Source of the DNA: Vagococcus allomyrinae
GTDB taxonomy: Bacteria; Bacillota; Bacilli; Lactobacillales; Vagococcaceae
Assembly (NCBI RefSeq): GCF_017829975.1
Contig: NZ_JAEEGA010000003.1
Span: 186,001-250,000, forward strand
Direction: 5' to 3'
DNA length: 64,000 nucleotides
Under the pieces are notes generated by a model. That model did not search any database, was not told the origin of the DNA, and was given only the letters and a program-made list of their open reading frames with translations. The position numbers and the translations under genes are program-made. The first letter of the stretch is position 1. The number at the start of each line of letters is the position of its first letter. Shown here piece after piece: positions 25,723 to 33,743 of this stretch.

Positions 25723-26643
25723 TTAGTCGATCCCTTTATTCTGGTTCCTTAATAGCTGTAACCCTGCACCGATAATGCCTGCATTATTACTGAGCTGACT
25801 GAGGTGTAGACGATCGACTGCTGGCAATTGCGGGGCAATCGCATAGCTGGTTAATCGTTGTTTAATCCCTTCAATTAGAAAGGGCTGATAAAGGGATAAA
25901 CTACCGCCAAAAACAATGGCTGCTGGATCAATCAAACAGATAATGCTGTAAACACTATGAGTGATTGAATCGATCATCTGGTTTATCAACGCCAAGGCAA
26001 AAGGATCTCCTTGTTGGTAACGCGCGAATAACTCGGCCGTTGTCAACTGATTATTCTGATAGTAACGCTGGCCTGCTTGAGTGATGGCTGGCCCTGACGC
26101 CAAGCCTTCCAAACGAGCAATTTTTTTCCCTTCTCTCGGATCAATCACTTGGGCTAAACCTACTTCGCCAGCAAACCCATTGCCGCGAAGAAAGTCGCCA
26201 TTGTTAATAATGGCGCAAGCCACCCCTGTGCTGATCGTATAATAGACAAAAACAGCCTCGCGGTTCACCTTACTCGCCTGCCACTCGGCAAACGCTGCCT
26301 GATAAACATCATTATCAATCTGCAATGGTCGCTTGCCATATGTTGCTTCTAAACGCGCGGCAATTGGAAATTCCTGCCAAGGGAGATTATTTTGAAAGAG
26401 GGCAATTCCAGCCTGACGATTTACTTTCCCAGGAACGCCAAGCCCGATCCCTTGATAATCCTCGATTGTCGTATGGCTTTGTGCTAAAAAGTGATCAATC
26501 GCCCCTGTCACCGCTGCATACATGGTTTCAGCTGTGTCTGTTTGGCTTGGAACTGTTACTTTCCCCGTCATTTCTCCCTTTTCAGAAATAGCCGCAACAG
26601 CAATTTTAGTTCCGCCAATGTCAATGCCAATTGCCTCCTGCAT
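25723..26643 (-). CDS. ROK-family sugar kinase without the usual zinc motif
   Basis: Likely cytoplasmic kinase for a hexose or N-acetylhexosamine, 306 residues. The ATP phosphate loop GIDIGGTKIAVA is at residues 6-17. The catalytic Asp lies in LQIDNDVYQAAFAEW. After GFAGEVG the usual His and the CxCGxxGCxE zinc site of ROK proteins are missing; the stretch reads DPREGKKIARLEGLASGPA. It is last in the GH112/sulfatase operon and overlaps the sulfatase gene by 23 bp. Context suggests it phosphorylates the GlcNAc or GalNAc released by the phosphorylase. Start 26643 follows GGGAGGG. Confidence 0.85.
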   Translation of the reverse strand: MQEAIGIDIGGTKIAVAAISEKGEMTGKVTVPSQTDTAETMYAAVTGAIDHFLAQSHTTIEDYQGIGLGVPGKVNRQAGIALFQNNLPWQEFPIAARLEATYGKRPLQIDNDVYQAAFAEWQASKVNREAVFVYYTISTGVACAIINNGDFLRGNGFAGEVGLAQVIDPREGKKIARLEGLASGPAITQAGQRYYQNNQLTTAELFARYQQGDPFALALINQMIDSITHSVYSIICLIDPAAIVFGGSLSLYQPFLIEGIKQRLTSYAIAPQLPAVDRLHLSQLSNNAGIIGAGLQLLRNQNKGID

Positions 26644-28057
26644 CACAATCCCTCCCTTCTCTATCCCCTAAAAACGGCGTAGTTGCGATTGTCTCCTTGA
26701 GCTTTCCCTCTGCCACAAACCCTTCTGGTCGTTGGGCTAATTCCGCTATCAACAGCTGTCTTAAGACCTCAATCCGTTGCTGATAAGCAGCTTCATCGAT
26801 CAAATTATGACATTCTCGAGGGTCGACGGCAAGATCAAAAAACTGCTCCTGCTGTCGTTGAGGAAACCAAATAAATTTCTCCGTTTTGGTCAAGATAAAT
26901 TGACTCGAGTCCTCTCCTAAAAGATGTTCTCCATGAAGGTATTCCCGTTCATTTTGCCGATAGTCAAAGCCATCAATCCCCTTAACTGTTCTCCCCGTTG
27001 CAGCTGCTAGCAGCATGGGAAAGACATCTCTTAATTCCACCAAGGGTTGCGACTCTTGGTGCCAAGCGGGATTGTACATCATCAGTGGCACATGGACACT
27101 TTCCTGATAAGGATAACCTTTACGAAACAAATAGTGATCCCCTAATTGGTCACCGTGATCAGAGACAAACAAGATCACCGTCTCTTCCGTTAGCTGCGCT
27201 TCCTCTAACCCTTGTAAAAAACGACCAATTTGATGATCTAAATGGGTAATCAAGCCATAATAGCCAGCCTTCATGCGGTTTAATTCTCGAAGCGGTAGAT
27301 AGCCTTTTTTGGCATCTATTAAGTGTGTCGGTTGCTTTTCTTCCCAGTCCCCTGCCGACACCGCTCCTAAAGCGCCTAGTTGATTGGCATACATCTCAAA
27401 ATAATAGGCAGGCGGATTCAAGGGGCTGTGAGGCCGTGTATAGGATAATTTTAAAAAGAAAGGCATTGTCGGATCCCGTCTACTTAAAAAGTTAAGCCCC
27501 TCCATTGTCACCCAATTTGTCGGATGATAACGCTCCTCGTATGGCCAAGGACGTGCAACCCAAGAATTACACTCAAGCCCATCATCGATTAAATCAGCTC
27601 CTGGTACCTGTGCTTTTAGCCACTGCAGGTAGTCGTCTACCTGCTCATATTGACTGAGATAAGCTTTAGTCTGTTTGCGGCTTTCATGTAAATAACCATT
27701 GTGCAATAGCACATGATCAAAACCACATCGGTGACGATCAGGGTATACGTGCATCTTGCCAATTGCCTCAGTTTGATAGCCTTGTTGTTGAAATGTCTGA
27801 GCCATTGTCACTGGATAATTCCAGGGAACCTCGTCTTGGTAGCCAACTCTGCCATGATGTTCCTGTTTCAAACCAGTCATCAAAGAGGCTCTCGCTGGAA
27901 TACAAGTTGGAACCCCACTGTAAGCATGTTGAAAATCAACGCCCTTTTCAGCCAATTGATCCAAGTAAGGGGTAGAAATAATCCCACTTGGATCATGACA
28001 CCCAATAGAATCGTAACGCAGTTGATCAACCACTATCATCACCACATTTTTGTTCAT
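26621..28057 (-). CDS. Cytoplasmic type I sulfatase
   Basis: Sulfate ester hydrolase of 478 residues. The formylglycine signature is CIPARASLMTG with Cys52, Pro54 and Arg56, so Cys52 must be oxidised by a maturase. No maturase gene is seen in the window. Metal-ligand blocks are VVDQ near the N-terminus and SDHGDQLGDH at about 300. There is no signal peptide, unlike many glycan sulfatases, so it should act on an imported substrate. It lies between a GH112 phosphorylase and a ROK kinase, pointing to a sulfated hexosamine disaccharide. The start follows GAGG. The exact sulfate position attacked cannot be read from sequence alone. Confidence 0.92.
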   Translation of the reverse strand: MNKNVVMIVVDQLRYDSIGCHDPSGIISTPYLDQLAEKGVDFQHAYSGVPTCIPARASLMTGLKQEHHGRVGYQDEVPWNYPVTMAQTFQQQGYQTEAIGKMHVYPDRHRCGFDHVLLHNGYLHESRKQTKAYLSQYEQVDDYLQWLKAQVPGADLIDDGLECNSWVARPWPYEERYHPTNWVTMEGLNFLSRRDPTMPFFLKLSYTRPHSPLNPPAYYFEMYANQLGALGAVSAGDWEEKQPTHLIDAKKGYLPLRELNRMKAGYYGLITHLDHQIGRFLQGLEEAQLTEETVILFVSDHGDQLGDHYLFRKGYPYQESVHVPLMMYNPAWHQESQPLVELRDVFPMLLAAATGRTVKGIDGFDYRQNEREYLHGEHLLGEDSSQFILTKTEKFIWFPQRQQEQFFDLAVDPRECHNLIDEAAYQQRIEVLRQLLIAELAQRPEGFVAEGKLKETIATTPFLGDREGRDCDAGGNWH

Positions 28058-28060
28058 CGC

Positions 28061-28240
28061 TTATTCCTCGCTTGTAAAGCTTTTATTGTAGGCGTACAGC
28101 AGACTCAATAAGCCTGCTAAGCCAACTAACATCAAACTAAGACCGACTGGACCGATCAGCTTTTGGCCATAAATGATCAACCCTAATGAGCCACTGCCAA
28201 TCAGGACTGCCAATAGAAGTAACCCCCTTTTTCTATTCAT
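28061..28240 (-). CDS. Tiny two-segment membrane protein, DUF6903-like
   Basis: A 59-residue protein with a basic start, two hydrophobic segments (about 6-24 and 29-50) and a short charged tail. The pattern YGQKLIGPVGLSLMLVG followed by GLLSLLYAYN resembles the small DUF6903 family as I remember it; moderate certainty. The start at 28240 follows GGAGG. It overlaps the GH112 gene end and precedes the sulfatase by 3 bp, so it is embedded in the operon. It may assist the importer, but no function is known. Confidence 0.7.
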   Translation of the reverse strand: MNRKRGLLLLAVLIGSGSLGLIIYGQKLIGPVGLSLMLVGLAGLLSLLYAYNKSFTSEE

Positions 28241-30401
28241 TTGTGATGACCTCCCACTTGATTTCACTAGGATTTAAGAACACTTGATGACTGGCTCCTT
28301 GACCATTGTAAACTTCGGTTTGTTGAGGCTGATTCGTATTATTCACAATCGCATATTGGCCAAGGGCCGGGTAAGCGTGGACCTCACAATGAAGATTAGC
28401 ACTGAACCACTTGGTCAATTCCGCCTCTTTAGTGGCTGCATAGTATAAGGCTCGTAACAGCAATCGCGTATTTTCCAAGCTGTAAGGCAAACCCGCCAAG
28501 TAAACAGTGCGCCCCTTGCCAAATTGATTAGCAGCCAGATGTATCTCACCATCACTGTATTCAATAATTTCCGTGGCCTCTGTTAAGGCGTAGATGTTTT
28601 TCATACTTTCACCAAAATCAAATCGTGTCACATCTGCGGTAATAAAGTGATCGCTTAAAGGCTCTGTAAAATATTTATCTGTCGACAGACTGAAGCCCAA
28701 TTCTTTGTCGACTCCTAATGCGGTTGCCAATTGGAAGTAGTGCCCACCATGATGGGCGGCTGTCGGTTCTCCTAGACCTACAAATCCGCCGCCTTCTGCA
28801 ATCCATTGCCGAATAACGGTGACCAGTTCTGGTTTTAACCAGTAATCCCCTCCAGAAAATGCGGTATGAGCGTCGCCACCATTGATCAGGACATCAACTT
28901 CTGCTGGTACCCCATTAGTCAGCAACTCATCAAAGCTTAGAAAGACCACCTTCACTGCAGCCCCACTTAAGGATTCCATCATCCCTAAGTATGAATAAAT
29001 CTGTTTGTATTCCAGTGCGTGGGCTACCATGTAAGCTTGCCACGAACGCAAACTCCCCCAAGCATTTAAAACCCCCACGGTCAACCCGTTATATGGTGAA
29101 ACAGTGGCAATCTTCTGATAAATATCGCGAAATTCATCGGTCACATGTTCCACATAATCGATAAACTTGGGGAATTGATACGCTAAACTTAAATAGCCGC
29201 CATAGCCAATGCGGTCAACTGGCTTTCTTAAAATGGCTCGTCTGGCACTCAACCAGTTCTGATTGGCTTCTACTACTGGATCATTCCCTTCATAAAAGGT
29301 ATCTGGGAAGAAGTAAGGTAAAAAACGACCTTCCGTATACTTAACATGGGGAATTTCAGAGATCATCCGCAAGGTGGTCCCACCTCCGACACTACCAACA
29401 ACAGCATCTAGCCCAATCTCACCAAAATATGGGCCATAAGGCTCCGTGCCAATCCAATTGTCACCTAAAAACATCATCGCCTCTTTGCCACTATCATGAA
29501 CGATGTCAACCAGTTTTTTCGCCATTTGCGAAACAAAGCGTTGAATAAAGCGCAGATAGTCCTGGTATTCTGGTGTTGGCACTCTGAAAGTACTGTTGTA
29601 ATAACCTTCATCGATAAATGTCTCTGGTCTTAGTCGATACCCATATTCCAACTCAAAAGCCTCAATCGCCTCAGCAGATACACTGGCGCCATAACCAAAC
29701 CAATCCACAAATTTTTCTTTGCCCAGATCGTTAAAGACCAAGGTGAAATGATAAAAAAAGGTTGTAAATCTAACCACATCGGTATCAGGATTGTCCTTGA
29801 GCCATTGCCTTAAATAATCCGTCATAAAGGCCTGCGAATGAGGTTTGCGGACATCAAAGGGAATATCATGGGGCACCTCTCCCCAATCATTGGTAATATG
29901 ATTGTACATTTGCGTCGGATCCCAAATGGCATCGGCCAAAAAAGAGACCGTGTATTCATGCCAAGGCTGACAGTTCTCGATTGTCAGTGTGTTCTCTTGT
30001 TGATTCAATTGCCAGTTTTCGCTAGATACCACCTGATTGGTCGTTCGATCGATGACTTCCCAGAAGCGAGTCACATCGTGTCGATAATCTGGTTTGATCT
30101 GCTGATCAAAATACCCTTCCATAAATCTGATCGTCAATCGTTCACCCGTGGCCATTTGATAAGGGGACATCAAGTATAGTTGTTGACACTCATCCAGATG
30201 TTGTTCAGCAAATTGATTATGATTACGAGCCACAAAATAAGTTGTGTAAATCTTGGCTTCCAACTTTTTTAACGCCTCATCCAGCTTCGTACCATCACTG
30301 TCCCGTAAAGCATCGGCGCCCCAACGGGTCATGATTTCCTTTGTTTCATCTAAAAAGTGACTCTCACTCGGTAGTGTCACTCGTCCATGTGATTTCGACA
30401 T
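28233..30401 (-). CDS. lnpA: GH112 1,3-beta-galactosyl-N-acetylhexosamine phosphorylase
   Basis: Enzyme that splits lacto-N-biose or galacto-N-biose with phosphate into galactose 1-phosphate and GlcNAc or GalNAc. The 722-residue sequence closely follows the Bifidobacterium longum enzyme as I remember it. Shared blocks include RVTLPSE, WGADALR, HEYTVSFLA, DVVRFTTFFY and KYTEGRFLPYFFPDTFYEG. The block MMFLGDNWIGTEPY carries Asp314, matching the catalytic Asp313. Start 30401 follows GGAGG; a longer frame adds five residues. The related galactosyl-rhamnose phosphorylases are also GH112, but close matching to the bifidobacterial enzyme and the sulfatase context favour an N-acetylhexosamine substrate. 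Confidence 0.93.
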   Translation of the reverse strand: MSKSHGRVTLPSESHFLDETKEIMTRWGADALRDSDGTKLDEALKKLEAKIYTTYFVARNHNQFAEQHLDECQQLYLMSPYQMATGERLTIRFMEGYFDQQIKPDYRHDVTRFWEVIDRTTNQVVSSENWQLNQQENTLTIENCQPWHEYTVSFLADAIWDPTQMYNHITNDWGEVPHDIPFDVRKPHSQAFMTDYLRQWLKDNPDTDVVRFTTFFYHFTLVFNDLGKEKFVDWFGYGASVSAEAIEAFELEYGYRLRPETFIDEGYYNSTFRVPTPEYQDYLRFIQRFVSQMAKKLVDIVHDSGKEAMMFLGDNWIGTEPYGPYFGEIGLDAVVGSVGGGTTLRMISEIPHVKYTEGRFLPYFFPDTFYEGNDPVVEANQNWLSARRAILRKPVDRIGYGGYLSLAYQFPKFIDYVEHVTDEFRDIYQKIATVSPYNGLTVGVLNAWGSLRSWQAYMVAHALEYKQIYSYLGMMESLSGAAVKVVFLSFDELLTNGVPAEVDVLINGGDAHTAFSGGDYWLKPELVTVIRQWIAEGGGFVGLGEPTAAHHGGHYFQLATALGVDKELGFSLSTDKYFTEPLSDHFITADVTRFDFGESMKNIYALTEATEIIEYSDGEIHLAANQFGKGRTVYLAGLPYSLENTRLLLRALYYAATKEAELTKWFSANLHCEVHAYPALGQYAIVNNTNQPQQTEVYNGQGASHQVFLNPSEIKWEVITNE

Positions 30402-30415
30402 TGATTTTGCCTCCA

Positions 30416-31291
30416 TTATTTGATCCCACCAGCAGTCATGCCTTGGGTTAATTGTTTTTGAACCAACATGTATAATAGTAACGTTGGCAGCATAACGATG
30501 ACTAAGCCTGCATACATCTGACCATAGTTAGCAGCCGCTTTTTGTGCCGTCATTAAATTCATCAAGCCCACGGGGAGTGTCTTGTTTTCACCAGGCATCA
30601 GTGTTAACGCAATGATGTATTCATTCCAAAAAGAAAGAAAATTGAATAAAATCACGGTGATGATGCTGGGTTTCGCCATGGGAATCATGATTTTCACCAT
30701 TGTGGTAAAGTGGCTGGCACCGTCAACATAAGCCGCTTCTTCAAAGGTTTTTGGCAATGTTCTAAAATAACTTGAAAGTAGGTAAATTGTAAATGGTAAT
30801 GACGTCGTACCATAGACAATTCCTAAGATCACAATATTATCGATAAAAAGCCCACTGCCAAATAAATTGGTCAACCACTTATCTCCTGCTAAAAGCATCA
30901 GGAAAATCGGCACGATGATGTAATTAACATTGATGAACAGGCCAGCCATAAACAGCCCATTAAAAAAGCCACGTCCCTTAAACTCAAAACGGGATAAGAC
31001 ATACGATGCCGGTAAGGCCACCACCAACAAGACGATCAGCCCAATCAGTGTTACGATCACTGAATTTAAAAAATAAGCGCCCATATTAGCCTTTTGAAAG
31101 GCATCGATAAAATTTTGAAAATAGAAACCTTTAGGTAACGTCCAAGGGCTGCCGTAAAACTCAGCATTTTGTTTAATCGAAGCAAGAAAAACCCAACCAA
31201 CGGGAATGATAATGGTCAACGCCAATGTTAGCAAGGCGACATATATAAACCATTTGTATAAACGATTGGTCTTTTGGCTTTGTTTCTCCAT
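30416..31291 (-). CDS. Sugar ABC importer permease, MalG type
   Basis: Inner membrane permease of a CUT1-type carbohydrate importer, about 291 residues with six hydrophobic segments. The ATPase-contact loop EAAYVDGASHFTTMVKIMIP (about 190-209) is the EAA motif. Start 31291 follows GGAGG. It overlaps nothing but lies 14 bp from the partner permease and 14 bp from the GH112 gene. No ATPase gene is in the operon, so a shared MsmK-type ATPase elsewhere is expected. Confidence 0.93.
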   Translation of the reverse strand: MEKQSQKTNRLYKWFIYVALLTLALTIIIPVGWVFLASIKQNAEFYGSPWTLPKGFYFQNFIDAFQKANMGAYFLNSVIVTLIGLIVLLVVALPASYVLSRFEFKGRGFFNGLFMAGLFINVNYIIVPIFLMLLAGDKWLTNLFGSGLFIDNIVILGIVYGTTSLPFTIYLLSSYFRTLPKTFEEAAYVDGASHFTTMVKIMIPMAKPSIITVILFNFLSFWNEYIIALTLMPGENKTLPVGLMNLMTAQKAAANYGQMYAGLVIVMLPTLLLYMLVQKQLTQGMTAGGIK

Positions 31292-31304
31292 TTGTGTCGC
31301 CTCC

Positions 31305-32204
31305 TTAATATTCATAAATTTCTCGTTTGGTTATCCGATTGACGATGGCTGACAAAGCAAACGAGAAGATAAACACCACAACACCAATTGCCATCCCATA
31401 ACCATAAGATGAGTTAGTATAGGCTTGTTTATACATGTAGCTTAAGAATACTTCCGTTGCTCCGTCTGGTCCCCCTCCTGTCATAGTTTTAACAAATAAG
31501 AAACTCAAATTAATCGAGCTGATAATAAAGAAGGTCAGAGTCGTCCGTATATTATTCCAAATTAGGGGCAAGGTAACGCTGGTAAACTGCTTGATTCTAC
31601 CCGCTCCCTCTAAGGCAGAGGCTTCATACAGACTCTCAGGAATCGCTGCCATACTGGCCATATACATGACCATGTAATAACCAATAGCTTGCCAGATCAT
31701 CGCCCCAGCTAAACTATATATGACAATTTTTTGATCCCCTAACCAAAGTTGTGTGACCTTCTCTAAATTAATCAGCTTCAAAAAGCTATTCAACAAGCCG
31801 GTTTTAGGATCATATATCGCTGAAAAGATGGCGGCGATTACTACCACAGACAAGATGTTGGGAACATAAAAAATCACTCGGAAAAAGTTTTGTCCTTTTA
31901 GTTTTTCTCGTGATAAAATAGCGGCAAAACCGATGGCAAAAACCATGGTGATCAACGTGACCAAAACAATCAAGACAATCGAATTTTGAAATGAACGGAA
32001 AAAATTTAAATCTTTAGCTAAAATCTTAAAGTTAGCCAACCCTACAAACGTCTTCGAAGCAGAATAGCCGCCCCATTTAAATAACGACATATAGAAAACA
32101 TTGACTGTTGGGATAATCATAAAAATGGTAAAGAGAATAATCGCTGGCGCGAGGCAAATAATGACAAAACGACGTGTTTGCCTTTGACGATTTTTAGTAG
32201 TCAT
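31305..32204 (-). CDS. Sugar ABC importer permease, MalF type
   Basis: Partner permease of 299 residues with six hydrophobic segments. The EAA loop reads EASALEGAGRIKQFTSVTLP (about 205-224). The start follows AAAGGAAAGG. It is the second gene of the operon, 66 bp after the solute-binding protein gene, with a stable hairpin in the gap. Confidence 0.93.
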   Translation of the reverse strand: MTTKNRQRQTRRFVIICLAPAIILFTIFMIIPTVNVFYMSLFKWGGYSASKTFVGLANFKILAKDLNFFRSFQNSIVLIVLVTLITMVFAIGFAAILSREKLKGQNFFRVIFYVPNILSVVVIAAIFSAIYDPKTGLLNSFLKLINLEKVTQLWLGDQKIVIYSLAGAMIWQAIGYYMVMYMASMAAIPESLYEASALEGAGRIKQFTSVTLPLIWNNIRTTLTFFIISSINLSFLFVKTMTGGGPDGATEVFLSYMYKQAYTNSSYGYGMAIGVVVFIFSFALSAIVNRITKREIYEY

Positions 32205-32229
32205 AGCCTTTCCTTTCCGATTGAATAAA

Positions 32230-32256
32230 CAATAGCGGTTGAGTCAACCACTATTG
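32230..32256 (-). promoter_or_regulatory. Hairpin between solute-binding protein and permease genes
   Basis: Stem CAATAGCGGTTGA (32230-32242) pairs with TCAACCACTATTG (32244-32256) with one mismatch and a one-base gap. On the minus strand it is followed by TTTATTC. It probably stops part of the transcripts or protects the upstream message, giving more binding protein than permease. Confidence 0.7.
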
Positions 32257-32270
32257 CTTTGACTGAATCC

Positions 32271-33602
32271 TTATTTTTTAGCTGCTCTTAATTGATCACT
32301 GGCTTGCTGTACAGCATCCTGCCATTGTTTAACTGTCTTATCACCTGATACCACACTATCAATCGTGCCAAATAACACATCTTTCATGTTAACGCCTTCA
32401 ACAGCATCCGTTGAGGCAAAGCCACCCATTACCGCTTTAGCCCCATCATCATAAACACTGTAGAATAATTTATTCTCGCCCTCCAACTTATCAGAGATCC
32501 CTTGGATTGGCTGAATGGCATTGGCTTTAGCAAAGATATCAGCTGCCTCATCTGAATACATATAGGCAATAAACTCTTTTCCTTGTTCTTTATTTTGGGC
32601 CTCGGCTGGCATCCAAATTTGCTCAAAGAACGTAAAGGAGTACCGATCTCCCCCTTTTTCAACCGCTGGTAAGGCAGTAAAGCCCCACTCAAAACCAGCT
32701 GCTCGAGGTGCTTCGGCCATTTCACCGGTAATCCACGTGCCATTTGGCATAAATAACGCCTTATTATCCAAAATCAATTGTTGATTTTTGGTGAAATCTG
32801 TTTTATTCGCATTGGCCACTGTGGTTGGTTCCGTGTATTCAGCCAGTTTAGCAACAATTTCGAATGCCTCGGTCGCCTCAGGTGTTTCCCAAATGCCTTC
32901 CTCGTAATTCATGGCTTGATTGTAAAAATCAGGACCACCAATTTCTGCCAATAAAGCAAAGAAAAAGGAATCAAAATAGCCTGATACAGGATATGTAAAT
33001 AAGGATATCTTTTCTTTTTTGGCTTTTTCTCCTAGTTCCCACATTTGCTCCCAGGTTTCCGGAACTTCCCAGCCTTTTTCTTTTAAAAGAGCGGCATTAA
33101 AGAATAATCCATTGGGGCTGTAGAACATTGGGGCTAAATAGGTCTTGCCATCACCGTAAGGATTTGTCGCTAAGGTGTCAGTAAAACCAGGAATCAATTT
33201 TTCAGATACCTTTTGGTCTTCTCCGGGAACCGTCATATCCAAAACAGGGCTCAAGTCTTCTAGAGCATTATCCTTAATCAATGTCTCGGGCAACGCTTCT
33301 TCACGACTCATGGCTACCATGACCACATCAGGAAATTTGCCAGCTTTCATATTAGGACTAATCACACTTTCAATGTTCTTATCCAATGTTAACTCTACTG
33401 TTAAGTCAGGATTTTTGGCCTCATATGCCTTGACGACTTCTTTCCACATATCGGCACCATAACCAGACTCTAATGCGGCAACTTTTAGTACCTGTTTCTC
33501 CTGCTTCCCATCAGCTTGCTCATCTTTAGTACCACAAGCACCAAGCATACTAACCGCTAATAAAGCTGTCCCCACCCATGCCAAACTCTTTTTAATTCTC
33601 AT
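32271..33602 (-). CDS. Sugar-binding lipoprotein of the ABC importer
   Basis: Extracellular family 1 solute-binding protein of 443 residues. The signal peptide ends in a lipobox LGAC with lipidated Cys23. The N-terminal lobe block YKVAALE-like (VLKVAALESGYGADMW) and the TWEQMWELGEKAKK block are typical of CUT1 binding proteins. Start 33602 follows AGGGGG; a longer frame adds 11 residues before the signal peptide. It is first in the seven-gene GH112 operon, so its ligand is probably the (sulfated) disaccharide; this is inference. Confidence 0.92.
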   Translation of the reverse strand: MRIKKSLAWVGTALLAVSMLGACGTKDEQADGKQEKQVLKVAALESGYGADMWKEVVKAYEAKNPDLTVELTLDKNIESVISPNMKAGKFPDVVMVAMSREEALPETLIKDNALEDLSPVLDMTVPGEDQKVSEKLIPGFTDTLATNPYGDGKTYLAPMFYSPNGLFFNAALLKEKGWEVPETWEQMWELGEKAKKEKISLFTYPVSGYFDSFFFALLAEIGGPDFYNQAMNYEEGIWETPEATEAFEIVAKLAEYTEPTTVANANKTDFTKNQQLILDNKALFMPNGTWITGEMAEAPRAAGFEWGFTALPAVEKGGDRYSFTFFEQIWMPAEAQNKEQGKEFIAYMYSDEAADIFAKANAIQPIQGISDKLEGENKLFYSVYDDGAKAVMGGFASTDAVEGVNMKDVLFGTIDSVVSGDKTVKQWQDAVQQASDQLRAAKK

Positions 33603-33646
33603 TTTAACTTCCCCCTTATCTTTTTGATGTCTCAATCCTAACCTAT

Positions 33647-33660
33647 ATAAAACGCTTCCA
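33647..33660 (-). promoter_or_regulatory. Possible catabolite-responsive element
   Basis: Read on the minus strand, TGGAAGCGTTTTAT matches the cre consensus in its left half and centre (TGNAANCG) but not at the final CA. It lies 45 bp upstream of the operon's first start codon. Confidence 0.35.
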
Positions 33661-33691
33661 CAATCAAGATATTGTTCAAAATTATCGATTT

Positions 33692-33718
33692 ATTGCTATA
33701 ATGTCATTATATAGCAAT
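33692..33718. promoter_or_regulatory. Palindromic operator between AraC gene and sugar operon
   Basis: ATTGCTATA (33692-33700) and its exact reverse complement TATAGCAAT (33710-33718) flank 9 bp. A TATAAT (33697-33702) that would serve the AraC gene overlaps the left arm. The site lies about 90 bp upstream of the solute-binding protein start, a suitable place for an AraC-type activator. Confidence 0.65.
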
Positions 33719-33743
33719 TTTTCACAATACGGAGGCGATAATT

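Noticed and set aside
27713-28111. Open frame of 132 codons opposite the sulfatase gene
   Set aside because: It mirrors the conserved sulfatase N-terminus; no ribosome site or domain.
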